From contig CM067109.1 of NCBI GenBank assembly GCA_034008185.1, positions 55,414,301-55,478,300 of the forward strand: 64,000 nt of DNA, read 5' to 3'. The stretch comes from Gorsachius magnificus. Lineage: Eukaryota > Chordata > Aves > Pelecaniformes > Ardeidae. The translations under genes and the position numbers were made by a program. Within the stretch, counting starts at the first letter, position 1. Each line of letters opens with the position of its first letter. The notes under the pieces are model-generated. The model searched no databases and had not been told where the DNA came from. It saw nothing but the letters and a program-made list of their open reading frames with translations. Of this stretch, positions 22,901 through 37,900 are shown in pieces.

Positions 22901-25900
22901 ACCAGAAGAACCGGCAGACTAGCAGGGCTCAAACTACAGCTCCTGTAGGGTACCATGGCAACATTTCCAAATCAAAACATCAGGCTTTCAGATGAAATAC
23001 CTTTTTTCATCATTTTCTATCAAAAATAACAGCTTAATGAAAAATGTAGACAAGTGGCTTCACTTCATAAAATAAAATTTGCCAAATAGAGGAAAAAAAT
23101 AATCTTTTTCTAGCATTTGTTGCTAGCAGTGTAGTTAAGCTGAAACTATTGCTGAATAAGGATCCAAATGTAGTTTGACAGAAGAGCAGTCTGAAAAATC
23201 CAGGCATGTATGTAAATATTATTTTTGTAAAGGTGAATGTTAATCAGGAATCTCATAAGAATATTTGGCTTTTGCATCACTGAACATATTTGAAAGATTT
23301 TAATCAATACAGATGCATCGATGTTTTAGCTGAGGTGAAGAATGTGTCCCCTGCAGTCATGCCTACCTCCTGTGCTCTGGCTTTCACCATGGAGTTGTCC
23401 CTGAGCACATGAACCAAATTAATTTGAGGTGAAACTTCATGAGAAAATGTGTTCCAGAAGAGCACAGGCCAGCTACATCCTTTAGTCCTTGCAATCAGAC
23501 AAGAGTTAATCCAGACATTTACAGCCAGTCTCTAGCTTTCCAAGCAAATAATTTACTGGCATATATTTTTTTAACTGAAAGATACTAAGGAGATAATTTC
23601 TCAGATAACAGTGCCTTTAAGATATCTCAGCAACCTCTTGAAACTGTGCCGTAAATATACAATGTTTCTGACATGAGCAACAGGAAATATGAAGTATCTT
23701 CTCATATGGCTTTCATATATATACTTGTTAACAAAGTAAAATACGTTAAGATCAGTCCTGAGAAAATATTGGGATCTGATAAACAAGGAGTCTTCTTTCA
23801 AATTAGGAAAAGCAAAAATACACATCATCTTGAAGGGTAAAGCCAGCTAGGAAAAAAAAAAAAAAGTCGGAAATAAATTACACAAGTTGGCAGAATGTGA
23901 CAGGTGAAATGGTGCTCAGGGCGTTATCTAATAAGGAAAAGCAGACAAATGAACAAGAAGTATGCTGCTTTTCACAGATGACTACACCCAGATCACCACC
24001 TCTGACTGTTACAATGGCCATTGACACCCATTAGTTGACAGCTGTGAATATCTTTACTTCTTAAGTCCTTTCCTGCATACATATGAGTGGCTCCTCATTC
24101 ATGAATTGCTTGCCCCAACCTGTCTAGTGGATTTATGGCTTCTGATTATGATCGTCTTTACAATGTTGTGCACTTAATTAAGATAAATGTGCATACCATT
24201 CCTTGTGTGACTAAGAACAGAATCATGCCCACAGGCTCTAATTTCTTTCACATTACAACAAAACATGTTTCTATCGGTTCTGAGCAGAGATGCCTGGTTT
24301 TGCCTCATGTTCTCTGCCTATTGCTCATGCTGGCCTAACTCCTTACAACTGATTTTACAAATGGTTTTTAATTAAAAAAGATGTTATGCAGTTCGTTCTG
24401 GTGCTCTCTTATTTTCCCCCTGTGATCCTAGCTGTCAGAGACAGAATGTTTTGGAATTTTAGTTTAATGTTATTGCAAAATTCTTCCCAATTTTGTCCTT
24501 AATCCCCGTAGCCAGTTATTGAGTAGCTGGAAGCTGGAAATAACACGTAATTTGGTTAACCAGGTGATTTTGCAAGTCTCCTCCATCAATGAACACATAG
24601 CAGAATTATGCCACGTAGTGCTGACTGAGCTAGAAGTTAAATAATAACCATTTGAAATAATTTTTTGCCTGCTGTTTTATAGAGAGACTTCCCCTTCTCT
24701 GCTCTTGTGGTGTGCAGTTAGCCTGTGACAGCAGATCTATGGAAACCAGGCATTGTGACAGCTTCCTGCCTCCTCAAAAGGGGAAAAGAGCAGGCCCAGA
24801 TATGAAGTTTTAATGTCTCAAGCCCTGGGTGGCCATTCTGCTTAAGGAAAAAGGCAGATACAAAGTTAATTTGATGTATGTGCCTCCTTCAGCTGAAAGG
24901 TGGATTTGAGTCTTGATCCACAATGTTTTAAGAAACTTAAAGGCTAAATTTGCTTTGTTCTTCACAGTCATTATTCCTCAGAACCTCTGGATGCTTAGTG
25001 CAAGGTGAGAGAAGATTAAAACAAGAAGTTTTGCAGTTTTACAAAACCTAGGAGCCGGGCTCCTTAACTTTCAGTGTTGCATACAAGCGTATTAGCTTTC
25101 TGTGTATACCTAGGCTCTATAGAGTACCTTTGCGGGGTGTTCCACCAGCAGAAACAAGACTGAGAAAAGTAAATTTTATTATACACATCACACAATTTTA
25201 TGACTTCTAATGCTTTTATACATGGACTAACAGAATGAGGTTTGTTGACACTGTTCTAATAAAAACAATAAGCAATAATGTTACAAGACAGAGGTAAATA
25301 AATTGCAGATGGACAAAATAATCATGACAAGTTCTCAAGAGAAAAGTGCTGCTTGAGTTAATATGGCTGCTGTTTCTACCACTTCTAACAGAACACTTTT
25401 GATTCTCACCCCAATTTATAGTTCAGATTAATTCATCATTTAAGTCTTTTTCCTAAATTATAATTTCTAAGAATAATTATTAAACTTGAAATACATAAGA
25501 GCTGCTCCCTCAGAATACTTGGAAACTGAGATAACAGGACAGAGAGATGTCATGGATTTTAATCATGGGAAATAACAGTTAGCTACAGATTTCTAGTAAA
25601 AACTTTCAGGACTGGGAATTGTGTTTTTCAGTGTTCCTTTTTTTAAATTAATACTTCTTGTATTTGCTTAAAAATCACTTTTGCAACAAGCAAATTCCTC
25701 TGAGAGTGAATTTGTAAAGGCAAACACTAAGGCTTTCTCTGACCTAAAGCTATTGTTTTTCTATAACTAGATAACAAAAACCCCAGTGTTATCTCACTCA
25801 GAAATCCTAACAGACAAAGCATGTTCACTGTTTCCTGTGAAGTACCCAGGTAAGGTCAGATCTGTACCTTACCCCTGCAGTTGACCTCATTTGATTGACC

Positions 25901-28900
25901 TTGTTCTAACATTCTGAGTGCTCTGTTTATGCTATATTTTTGGCAAAAACCAGTTAATGCATAGTAGTTATCTGTATGTAAAACACTTCTTTGCCGTGGA
26001 AGGCAACCACTGAAAAAGGAGCTTATACGACTCATCCACTTAGGGATGCTACCAGACTGCCCCAAGAGCAAAAACTGTGTGTTAGACAATCATACTTGTC
26101 CGTCCCATTTTGCTGTTGCTGTAGAGAAGGTGTCAACAGAAACACAGCTATTGTTGCAGGACTGTACACTGGCACAGGTAAAAGCAAACTCCTCTGACTA
26201 CACTGTGGAGAAAGAATCCAAAGTGGCTTGCCTTTCCCAGTCACTCACAGAAGCAGAAGCAATGTGACTTAGGGAGAAACCATATCTTTTTCCTGCAGAA
26301 ATTTGTGACTTGTTTGGCTGACAGAGGCACTGATTTACGTCCTCACACTGCTACACTACCTGTCCTGCTTTCGGCCTCTGGTAGATACTCTCTAGAACCG
26401 CGTTTCAGGTGTTTACACATTTGTAACACACATCCTGAAAGCTTATATTGCAGCCTTCTGCTGATACCGTCACACATCAAGTAGTTAAGACACTGAAGTC
26501 ATTAGCAAAACATAGATCATGTAACTAAAATGCATTACAAGTTATTATCTTTTATAGAATAACAGTTCAGAAAAATAGAAGAAATAAGCTTTTCACCCTA
26601 AAGTCCTGTTTGTAAAATGCAATGCAGGTATCAAAATGCATGCTTATGTGTCGAATGTCTGCAGTAATTTCATGGCATGAGCTTCCAGTGAGCTTCTGTG
26701 ACATTGACACTAATTTTTCTTATTAAGAATCATTATTTCTACATTCTATCATACCAGTTTCTGGAGGTATGCACTAAGGAGCTAGTGTACAGTAACTCAA
26801 ATTAGATACAGCGTGTCTCTGCTTAATTTACTTCATGCTGTTAATTAAGCTTCTAGAGAGATTTTAATGATGCCACATTTAATAATCCGGATCTGTCTAT
26901 GTATAGGCACATGTTTAAACTGAGTAGAACTTATTTTGTTTTGGTACATGAGTGGCAACAGCCACCTGGGAATTTTGTGTAAGAGGATGTTGAATAATCT
27001 GATTTTTACTAGTCCTTCTGCCAATAACAGGTTTACAGTGTAGAAGGCTCCCCTAGGAGGCACTTTTTCCTGCTGAGACTCTTCTGTGGAGAGCATAGTC
27101 ACTTAATCCCTAGGTCCTTTCCATTTCTCAGTTCAGAACAAAGGGCCCAGTCACATGTAGTCATAGACTTAATATGTACTCTGCAAAGAGCTATGCTGCA
27201 GAGGCCGTTCCTACACTTTTCTCACAGCCCACCCTTGGCTGCATTTCACCATCCCTTGCTGGAAAATAACATCAATTGATCAGAACAAAAGGTGCCTCCT
27301 GGCAAAGGAGTACTGGCAAGCTACAAGGGGTCTGGCTGGGGTGAGAATCCCCTGCCTAAACACCAGAGCTGAAAGAGGGTAGACGTAAACATTTTCAAAC
27401 CATGTTTCAATACGATGATACAATTCTACCTGGACTGTTCCCATGTTTCAAGTTAAATATGTATTCTGGTACTTGCCGAATTACAGCCAAGGATTTTGTC
27501 TGTCTATAATCTGTTTCACAAATTCACATTGGTGACGATTTCATTCACCTTTCAGATAATTCACTTACACTTGGTGTTCTACTGCCAGTTCTGTGGGTAC
27601 AATAAGGATTCCTGCTTCAGTCTATGTTTTCCCCACCCAAGAACTGCAACCCGGAACATATTTCTTCAGCCAGCCAGTCATGTCCAACATGGTCTGTTGC
27701 CCTCCATATGTGTCCTGTAGACCAGGGACACTTGGTTAAGTAATAATTCCTGCTACTTTTCTGTCACATTGCAATATTTCAACCCATAGGCATATTTTTT
27801 AAAAATAAAATAATAGATTTATAAACACAGATAAACTGCACTTAAATTAAGAAGATACTCATTCATCTGTGGTTCTTGGGGCTTAGCCCGAGAAAGGAAG
27901 AAAAATTGTTGACTTTCTTTACAGCATGCTTCATCAGTCATGAAGACGAAGGTGAAGACTATGCAGAGAGAAGCATTTTAAGTACTGCATGAGGAAATGT
28001 GCTCAACTTTTTATTTAAATGCAAATAAGCAAGCAGTAAGAAGACTTGCAATTGATTTTACAAATAATTAATAGTGTTAATCTATCCAGTTTCCCTCTCA
28101 TCATGCCCTGTACTTTAGAGTTCTATTTAATGTTCTGAAATCCATAGGGATAGCGAAGTATTTGAGCAGGAAAAATAAAAATGTTAAGAGTGTAAACTGA
28201 AATTATGCCACCATAAAATGGGGTTGTGCAAAATACCAAGAAATCATTATCATTTCTTTATCCAGAGTATTGACATTGCAAACAACTTGCAGTACAAAAT
28301 GTGCACTTTTTGAAAACAATGAGAATGATTTATTGGAATTTACTTCTAAACTCTTATTAATCACACCAAACTGACCACAGAAACTGGCTGTCAAAAAGAA
28401 TACAACTGTTCACATAACAACCTCTCACAATACTTGAAAAATAAGACCACAGCGTAGTAAGTCTAACGACCAATTAGATTTCTCAGTTCCTTTATCTGTG
28501 TGTTTTAAGGGAAAGTTGCTGCTCCTTCATTATTAAGTAATATTCAACAGCTTTGATTTTATATTTCTAAGGTAACAATTTGGCTTACATCAGTTTTGAG
28601 ACATTTAATTTTTCCTTTTACATGGGTTGGAACATCTCCCTTCTAGTTCCTCTATGATGACAATTTTTTGGTCTCCTGAGGACATGAAATAGAACTTTTA
28701 TTCATATACTTCCTCTTTTGAAAGAATACACCTGTCTTCATGTTTCTTATCTTTGAACACTCTGTAACCTGTTCCTAATAAACTAGGCTCAGTTTCACAT
28801 GTAACAATAGCCCATTGTGTTGCTCTTGACCCTGCCTACTGAAGCATCCCTTAAAAGCACAAATTAAATTTAACTAGTCAATGAACAAGGGTACTGTTCT

Positions 28901-31900
28901 GTCCTCCATAGTCTTTTTTTAAGGTTTTAATTCAGCACTTATTTCAGGACCCCTTTGACTGCTACATTCACACGTTCTACTTTTTTAGTTGTCCATCTGT
29001 ATTTAAGCAATAAAGAGAAGTTGTCTTATGGATTGTACTACTCATAGTCAAGTGACCCTCAAACTCCCTGGAGGTAAGTAGGAATCAATTGTCTCTTACC
29101 AGTGTTTAGACGACCTTTCTTTTTGAGGGGGAGAGTGAAAACCAAACCCAGCCAAAAATCCCCCAAACCACTATGTAGGAAATTATGTGACAATTTCCAT
29201 GCTTGGAAAAGATTAAAAAAATATTCTGGATATTTTAGAATTAGAAATGGTGCAATGTTGTCTTTGAACATCTATTTCATTTAACAAAATAAAAGGCATC
29301 AAATTGTGTTACTAGATCTTGCAGTAGTTTGGTGTTGCGATTTCTTTCATAGGTACAAAGGTACAAAGATGAGACTCAGGGATGTTACACAATTGTAAAA
29401 ATAGGGAACAGATCCATATTTTATTGGCAAGAAAGAGGCTGACATATAACCTCACTCTAAAATTAATCAGATTCTATCATACAACAAAACCACTTTTGTG
29501 CCATTACTCCAGCTGGGAAGCCTGCTCTAGAATCTCATGTCTCTGGTGAACAACTCAAACGGAGTAACTGAGGAGAGAAGTTTGCTTGATATATTTTGTC
29601 ATCAGTATCTTATACACTAAGGGCAATATTTTAAAGTAAAACATAGGCAAAACTTTCTTTAAATTTAATATGGGCACATTTTAACATAAAAAGACCAGCT
29701 AGCAAATCTCCTAATTCTTGCAGTTGTTTATTTTATACCCAGACTCCACCTAATGGGCATAAGCTTTCACCATATTTCTGAAACTGTCACCTTTTAACCA
29801 TTTATACTTCAGCATCCAAAGGACTTGACTAGATTGAGATATAAAAGTCCTAGACATCATGCAAAGATATGTTAAATGAGAGTCCCTGACAAAAAGAACT
29901 TAGCCTTGTACATGACAGTTATAAAAGAGTCTGCAACATTGAATATTCTGAGCTTTGTACAACCTTCAGTTAAAGATATCTGATTCTATGTGGACTATAG
30001 ACCCAAGAGATTGGAGATGTCTGCCTCTGTCAAGCTGACAGGAATTAATTTATTCTGATAAATGCAAAAATGTTAGCTTTTTAAGTCTTCAAGGCTATAC
30101 CACTATCAGGGCATTTGCCTTTCATCCAATATAGATGAAGAGATCTGTTCTGAGTAGTAGCATAATTTAATTATTTATTAATTCCTTACTCTCCCCCTTT
30201 CCCACTAAAGGGCTGTTAACAAAATATGGGATTTTAAAAAATATTGCAAGAAATATAATGAATCTTTTTGAAGAAGGACTTGCTTGTTTTGAATAGAATG
30301 AAATATCATTCATGGTTCTTCTAAAAGCATGCAGCCTGTGAGAGAGGGGCCATCACTGTGAGAAGGTTTGCACTGACTGTCTACGCCGGTAGCAACTGAC
30401 TACCCTGAATGACAAGAGATGCTTGCTATCTTGCAGTGTCAGGACATATGGGAAACATCTCAAAAAGATGTTTATACTCAACAAAGTTGTCTGTAGTGGT
30501 TGGTGCAGCAGGAGGTAGAGAAAGGTGGACCAGTTCCAGCTTTCTGATTATGAGAAACAGATCTTCTCCACTTTTCTGTACCTCCTTTCACATTCTGCTC
30601 TGCTGCCAGACCCCACTAAACTGTGTTGTTACGAATAAAGACCTTCATATTTTTGAAACCACGAGTAATTCAGAGTGAATTTTTGCCTTTCTTCATGCAA
30701 TACTCCTTATTGCACAAATGAAAGTCAGAATCCAGGGCCAAGAGTCACAAAAAGAAAAAATTTCCTTATGGAGAAATTTCTCTCCTAGGCACTTGTAGCC
30801 GAATTATTACCTCTTTCTGCCAAACTGATGAAAGATTTTGACCTACTGTTTTTTTCACCCCTTTCAAAACAAAAAAGCTCCCACAGAAACAAAGGTGCAT
30901 TAACAGAATATGGAAGATTTGTATTGCTTGTTTTTACCATACCAGGTGGTTTTTTGAGTGGAAAGAAACACAAATTATTTGCAATCATAGTACATAAAAA
31001 AATTCTTAAAGAGAGTAACAAACTTGCTCACAGCATGCACAACAAACATGAAAATCGCTGGGTTTATGGCTTATTGCAAGCTTCTTATTTATTTCACATA
31101 CAAGAGCAACTAAGCTGACCTATGATTTTGTGCTGACATCATACAGATCTAAGAGTTTCCCATGAATGGGAGAGTAGATAAGACACAGCACTGGCAGATT
31201 TTACATTCAACATGCAAGATGTGGGAAAGCAAATCCATTTCTTCACAAATCAAAGAAAACATTTGCACCAATTTTTGGGTCATGAAGCTTCTGAGTTATG
31301 CTCAGTCTGATTCAAAGTCCATTACTTCTTTTATGTCAACCCCACTTACTGTTTTGATTCCCCATTGCTGTCACGGCGAATATGTCATTCACACATCTTT
31401 CCTCTTCAGTAAGCTATTTAGAATAGCATGCAAAACGGATTTTGAAAATGGATGTTGTATCCCAGTTCTAGCAGCAATCCAGGGCCAGGTCACTGATTTT
31501 AATAAAAAACCCCAGACAAACAAAGAAACCCCCACCAACCTTGTTGTAGTAGATTTGGGAAAGGGCATTTCCAGCAGATGAAGCGTTTTGTTCCAGACAT
31601 GGGGAAGGTGAAACAAGTTGAAAATACAAGCACCAGGGCTGATCCACATCCATCAGCATTTCTCAGCTCTTTCATACACACACAACTTACACACACCCCA
31701 CTGTCCTATGGACGACACAACAAATAGTCATCAGGTGAGTCAACTTCTCACTCATGCTTGGTGCAGACATAAATGATCTTTTCATTATGAAGAAAAACGA
31801 CAGTATTTGAGCTGAGCCAAAACAGGTCACAAAACCTATGTAAGTAGTAATTTCAGCAAACCAGATCCAAAAGTTCCATTCATGGTGAGACTATAAATTA

Positions 31901-34900
31901 AACTAAATGGATTAATTAAAGTCCTTTTCATTGATTAATTGCATTATTGTTTTGCTGCCTATGTAGAAATAGATTGTTTTATTCACGTGTTCGACTATCT
32001 GGAGGGTGTAGAACTGCTATCTACCCCCTGAAGGTAGGGAAGAGTTTAACTTGCCTACTTTTCAGAGACACATACATAAACCTATTGCAATCATATTTCA
32101 ATATCAGTTTGATTCTTCAGTGTTACAACATGGATCTCACACTTCATCTGCTGCATTGGATGATTTTCTCATTTAGAAATTTTTACTTTTACTTGCTCAT
32201 TAAAACTGAAGACCCCACAACACAGAAGATGTCTAAAATATAGCTGACCGATTGCATCTTGGGCAATCCACAAAAATAGAGTAATATTTTCCTAATTTGG
32301 AAAGACTGTTCTATAACCCTGCTGAGAGTCTGCCACAGATTTTTAACTCAGTTTTTGCCTGTAATCAAAAAGAAATAAAAAAACCTGTAATTTTCAAAGT
32401 TCTCATACATAATTTTATCATTAACAAAATGCAAGTTGTTCACATCAGTTTGTCAGACAAGTATTTTGAGAAAACCATTAAGATATTTTTGAAGCTTAAT
32501 TACCTAACAGATCAGTGGGGAAGGAGGGAAAAGAAACTATTCATAGTTCATAGCTATGTTTTATTTCTTTTCTACTCTGGTTACTGAGGAGCATAAGTCC
32601 AGCCAGAAAACTATTTTGAACAGAAGAGTGAACAATGACTCACAGACCATAACTTGAGCTTCTGCGGACAGCTTTGATGTCACCTGGACCTAAAAAACTG
32701 ACATAATTTTTAAAAGTCATTCATCCTTTTTTGTTACAGAATCTTGAATCTTATCTTTTAGACTACAACACATTCATGTTTCGTACCATTGTGCGGTTTT
32801 TAAGTGCTTGGTTTAGAGAATGAGTTACTCACATAGTTAAAAACCAACTTTCTTCAAGTAATTCTGGAACTTGTTTTTCTACTGAAGAGAAACAATGAGT
32901 TCAGACTCCTATGGATTTAAACAAAAAAAAGGGGGGGTTGTGACAATTAATATACCCTTTTTGTGTACAAAACACACACACCACAAACTGTAACACGTCT
33001 TGAAAGGGCAAGAATGAATATTCTGTATTCAGTAATTAAAGTTGAATCCATGGCATAGATTGCCACTTCTAAGGTTTATTTTTTAATTTTTGAATTAGGA
33101 AATTTGCAGTTTATTACCACTAGTTACAGATCTGCTAGGTATTTGAAACCGCATTATGTTGGAAACGAACAAATTCATTAGTTGCTTATAGGAATTTAAG
33201 CTGACTCCCCCTCTCTACAATAGGACACCTGGCTCCAAAGGTGAGCTCCCTCAGTGCAGCATGAGGGTTTTTTGTTTAACGATGGCCTTACTTGTATAAA
33301 TAAGCAACTTCGGGGTTTCAATAAAAGAAAATATAGTTAAAATAAAAAGACATTAAAGATCAGACTTACTCTGAAATCTATGTAAGGCAGTACCACTTAA
33401 ATAAAATTATCCACAGGGGGATTTTTTTAGCAAAAAAACAGTAGTTCTTTCTACTCAGCTGAAGTAGTTGAAATGCATGCAACTTTGACAATAAAAAATT
33501 GTAAGTAATGCCACTTTACAGTTTACAAAATAATGAAGAAACCCAATTTAACAAATCATTCTCCCAAAATAGAGAAAACATGACTAGATTATTTCTCTAA
33601 TACTTAGTCAGTCTTGACACATAAAAGTAAAGGAAAATGTTTCCATTTATACTAATAATAGCAAAAAGGAATTTTTAAATATTATCACGTTTCTTCTCCT
33701 TAACTCTGCTCTGTTTTTATTTCATTTCTGAAAATTGGTACACTTTTACCTTTCATTTTGGTTTTGCACCATGTTCTTAAAATGCATTGTTGAGATAAAT
33801 CTGTAAGACTAACTTTACCAGAATATCTGAAACAATGTGTTTCCTGCACCTAACTTCCTACTTACTAATAATTAGAAAAGTCGATATTTTGGTTTATTTT
33901 AATGTTTTTTTTCATTAAGTTGGATCCTCAATACTGTAGTTTAAATGGTAGTTATAATTATGTATCTCTTTCCCCAGCTATTTTACCTCATTTAGTGATT
34001 TCACTAAGGACTTAATACTTCCTGAGAGAGGAAGAGAACTCTGATGAATTTAGACTATTGGATTGCAAATCACTTATCTTATCAAACTAGCTGTATAGAT
34101 TAATCCACATAACAAGGTTATACACCTGCCAGTCCCTTCTTCAAAACTCTACAGTTTTTGATAGAAATGGTAAAATTCTGCTATAACATTTACCATCAGG
34201 TCAAAGAACTCAACAAGTTCAAAAATTACTTAGTCTGTAGAATCAGATTCTGCTATAACAGGTAAGCTAAAAACACTGGTCCTTCAGATCCCAGGCTGTG
34301 AAGAACCACTCCCATCACACAGGCAACCAACACTGTTAATTTTCTTACAGTGATTCAGAAAATTCAACTTCCAAGGGTGCAAAGGTAGAGTGCTCCAGTG
34401 TACTGTGAGAAAGACTGCAGTGATAGCCGTGTCACATTTCAGTACAAGGGCTTCCAACACAGTTCAGAAAAGCAGGAATCCGTGTTGTATTTAATAATAA
34501 TGAAACAAGAATTGCAGTGAGGAGCTGAGTTTATTTGCACTGCACATCAGTGCAGTGGGATTTTTACACACTCCAGAGTGGGATCTTATTTTAAATCACA
34601 CAAGGAAGTTTATTCATCCAACTTTTTTTTGTGATGGTCTAAACCCAAAGAGGTTAAGCGTCAGTCCGCATGACTCATATCTCTTACTTTTCAACACATA
34701 TTTGAAAGAAACAATAAATAAAATGGCAAGAGTGACAAACACCTTAACTATATTGCTAGTAAAATGCTGTGCTGCAATACAGGATTTACAATCTGTGGCA
34801 ATTAGTGTTTGACCAAAGACATTAACAATAGGAATTCCTTTTCCAATGTATATTGGATGGAACTTAACACTAATATTGATTTTGAATAAGCATGGCAGTA

Positions 34901-37900
34901 CTGTAACTATAAAAATACTGCAAGGAAACTTATTACAGAGTGATTCAATGAAGTGACTACCTGTTTGCAAGCATTCCTCTTCTAAGTATTTTTTGAGAAG
35001 TTTATAAATTGGTCATAAGAAGTGTGTTTCAAATGAAACTCAAAGCGCCAGAATTTAGTCTAGACACACTGATATTTCAAGGTTGGTTTTGCACTTTTCA
35101 TTAATGACTATTTACCTCCTAAAAAGAAATAACACTTGTTGCTTAATATCTGTTAATAAAAAGGAAATTCTTTTTGCAGTATTGCTGTTGAGAAAGTTGG
35201 ACTCCAAGTTTGTTTTTCTGGAAATATAGTTTTTATTTTATTTTGTGATAAAAAAATATACATCTCTATATTTTTTTGAAATTTAATGGATGAATATGAT
35301 GCTTTCCCTGTGTAGCACTAACATTTACAGCAGAACCACACAAGCCAATATTTTTCTTGATGTTTGCGGTTTTTTACAGTCTGATAGAGATTACCTGAAA
35401 GCTTACAAATAAAATAACTTTCTCATTAATATGTAGGAAGGTTAATGGAAAGCTAGGTATCTTATAAAAGTAGTTTATGCAAACGTGGATTAAAACCAAG
35501 ATTAAAATTTTGATCTGGTGTGAAATAATAACTCAATTAAAACCCCCCAACTTTTTGCTAGAAGAAGGAGAAATACAGTCTTTTTGAAACCATATGGGAA
35601 GCGGTCAATGTCCTGTCTGTTTGAGAGGCTTTGGAGGATGTATGAACAACAGTGGGATAAACATCCAGCAGAGATAAGCTGCATAATGTACTGCTCCAGG
35701 CACACAGCTGCATCCTCAACTGGTGGGCATATGCTGTTGACCGTGCATCTCTGACTATGCATCATCATCTAAACTATCAGCTGCTATGGAGGCATCTGGC
35801 CTCTTTCTTGCCCACTTTCCTCAAGACCTTTTCACAATGGTGGCGTGGCTGCCCTCTCCCCTTCTCCACAATCCCACATCCTGGTCCAACAGAGCTGGAG
35901 AGACAATGGTCAGCATCAGGGAACGTATGCCACAGCCTGTTTACAGTCATATACTGCACGCCTGTCCTGATTCTACAAACCATATATAGCAGCAGTGCTC
36001 CCCACGCCAAGCACCTACCCTCCCTCCAGTGCACAAGACGAGGAAGGGGACTGGGTCATACATCCCTATCAATGTCTGTTGCCCACCACTTCTAGGACAG
36101 CCTCTCAGGATTTGTTTATAGTGAAAATTTCTGACAAATATTGTCATATTGGTGAAATGCATATCCCCATGGCTGATAAACCATTGACAGCCTGATATGA
36201 AATGGTATAGCCTGATGTAATTTATTCCTGTTTAAAATTAGGATTATTAATTCCAGAACAAATTACTGTTTACCTTCCAGCAGTTTACCTACTGTGTAAG
36301 AAGTAATGCAAACAAATCGTGATGTTTATAATTACGACTTATCTCCTGCTTCAGGATCATCTTTATTTTATACCCAATTTGCCTATAAAGCCAGATTTTA
36401 CTGGACACAAGTTAAAATTATAAGAATGAAAATACAGCAACTAACATTGAAAGCATTCATATAATTTTGCTGCAATGGAAACCAAATTCTCACAGTCAAA
36501 AAGTCACGGTATGAGAAAAGACCTTGTCCTTCCTGAAACAGACTCTTTGGGAAAAGAACAAATGTTTAATAAGAGGGAACCAAAATGAACAAGGCTTGGT
36601 GAGCTGCAGAAAAGGAAAACGTGCATTAAAAAAGATTATTCATTAAATAAACATACTCATGGGTGTGTATCATGAACCAGATTCAATAAACACTGGAGCG
36701 CATGTTTAAATTTAAGCAATGACTGCAAAGTGTCTTTGGTGCATGCTTAAGCGCTATGCTGAACAGAGATTTTGCAAGTGAGGTTCTCTGCTTCACTGAC
36801 TCACAACCTGTTATATTTTCTGCAAAGAACAAGAATATCTTACTATCGTTTTACACTCAAGGTACTTTTCTCATTGCCATGATTCCTTTTTAACAGTGGT
36901 CATGAATGATTAAAAAGAAAATACCCTTGACATAGATAAAATATTGGGCCCGTGCATCCTTTGAAAGCATCCTGTCATGCTGCTTGGAAAAAAACTAAAT
37001 AAGGACAGTAACAGCAGCCCTATACAGTTCTGCAATGATTAGCAAGGCTAAAAGGATTAACATTTAGTATTTATTTTATGAGAGACACAATGGTATTCTG
37101 GAAGATCATGCAGAGAAATCACTTGCAAAAAAAATCTGGATTTTTTGACAAATGAAAGTTTCCTTTAGCACAATTTGTAATTTCAGAGCATATGGCTGCT
37201 GGCAACTATTGAAAAATGACATCATCTTTGACCCCAGAAATATGAGTGATAAATATAAGAGGATTAGAAACCATTTTCCATAGTGCTTGAATGCTACTTC
37301 CTAGCTTGTCAGAAATGATTGCCTTAGAAGCAAAGTAGTAAATATTTAAAAGTCTTCATTGTTGGCAGATTTAGCTTGTTAACTGTGAAGGCAACATTAG
37401 CATAAATATCTTCTAAATAGTACCATTATTGCTCTCTGGCTGTTCATATGACCAAGGCAGAGCCGAGCTGAGCTCATCACCTACCCACCACTGTGAAAGG
37501 GCTTGCTATACGTTTTGGAAACCACTTCTTTTCTGTGGCCATGGCTTACCCTCCCAGCTTCTTTTTTCTCTAGGCTACCATTCCCATCACTGTGTGTCCC
37601 TTTCCTTTGAGGGCTGTAGCCTGGTTGCCTCTGGGGGTGTGAATCTGCCACAGAGCCACACTTCACAGCCACTGGCTTGCTGATGCAAAGCTCCACAGAT
37701 GATGAGCTTTAAGAAAGAGCTGGGTATCTCCATCATCTGTCTCAAAGCATTTTGAGGGGGTGAGCATGTGGTTTTATGCAGTGTCCAGAATCTCTGGCCT
37801 TTTTTCCACCTCTACAAGCTGTAGAGAGCAAACAGCAGCAGCATTAGAAGACAGTAGTTGCCTGTCATAGTTCAATTACCAGTTTACAGCACTAATGTCA

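Noticed and set aside
26046..26267. 73-codon frame briefly suspected as a retroviral pol or envelope fragment
   Set aside because: No conserved retroviral motif, no LTRs or neighbouring retroviral sequence; similarity was only impressionistic.
31162..31581. 139-codon plus-strand open frame
   Set aside because: No recognisable domain, no splice or promoter context; overlapping frames are open on the other strand. Expected by chance in 64 kb.
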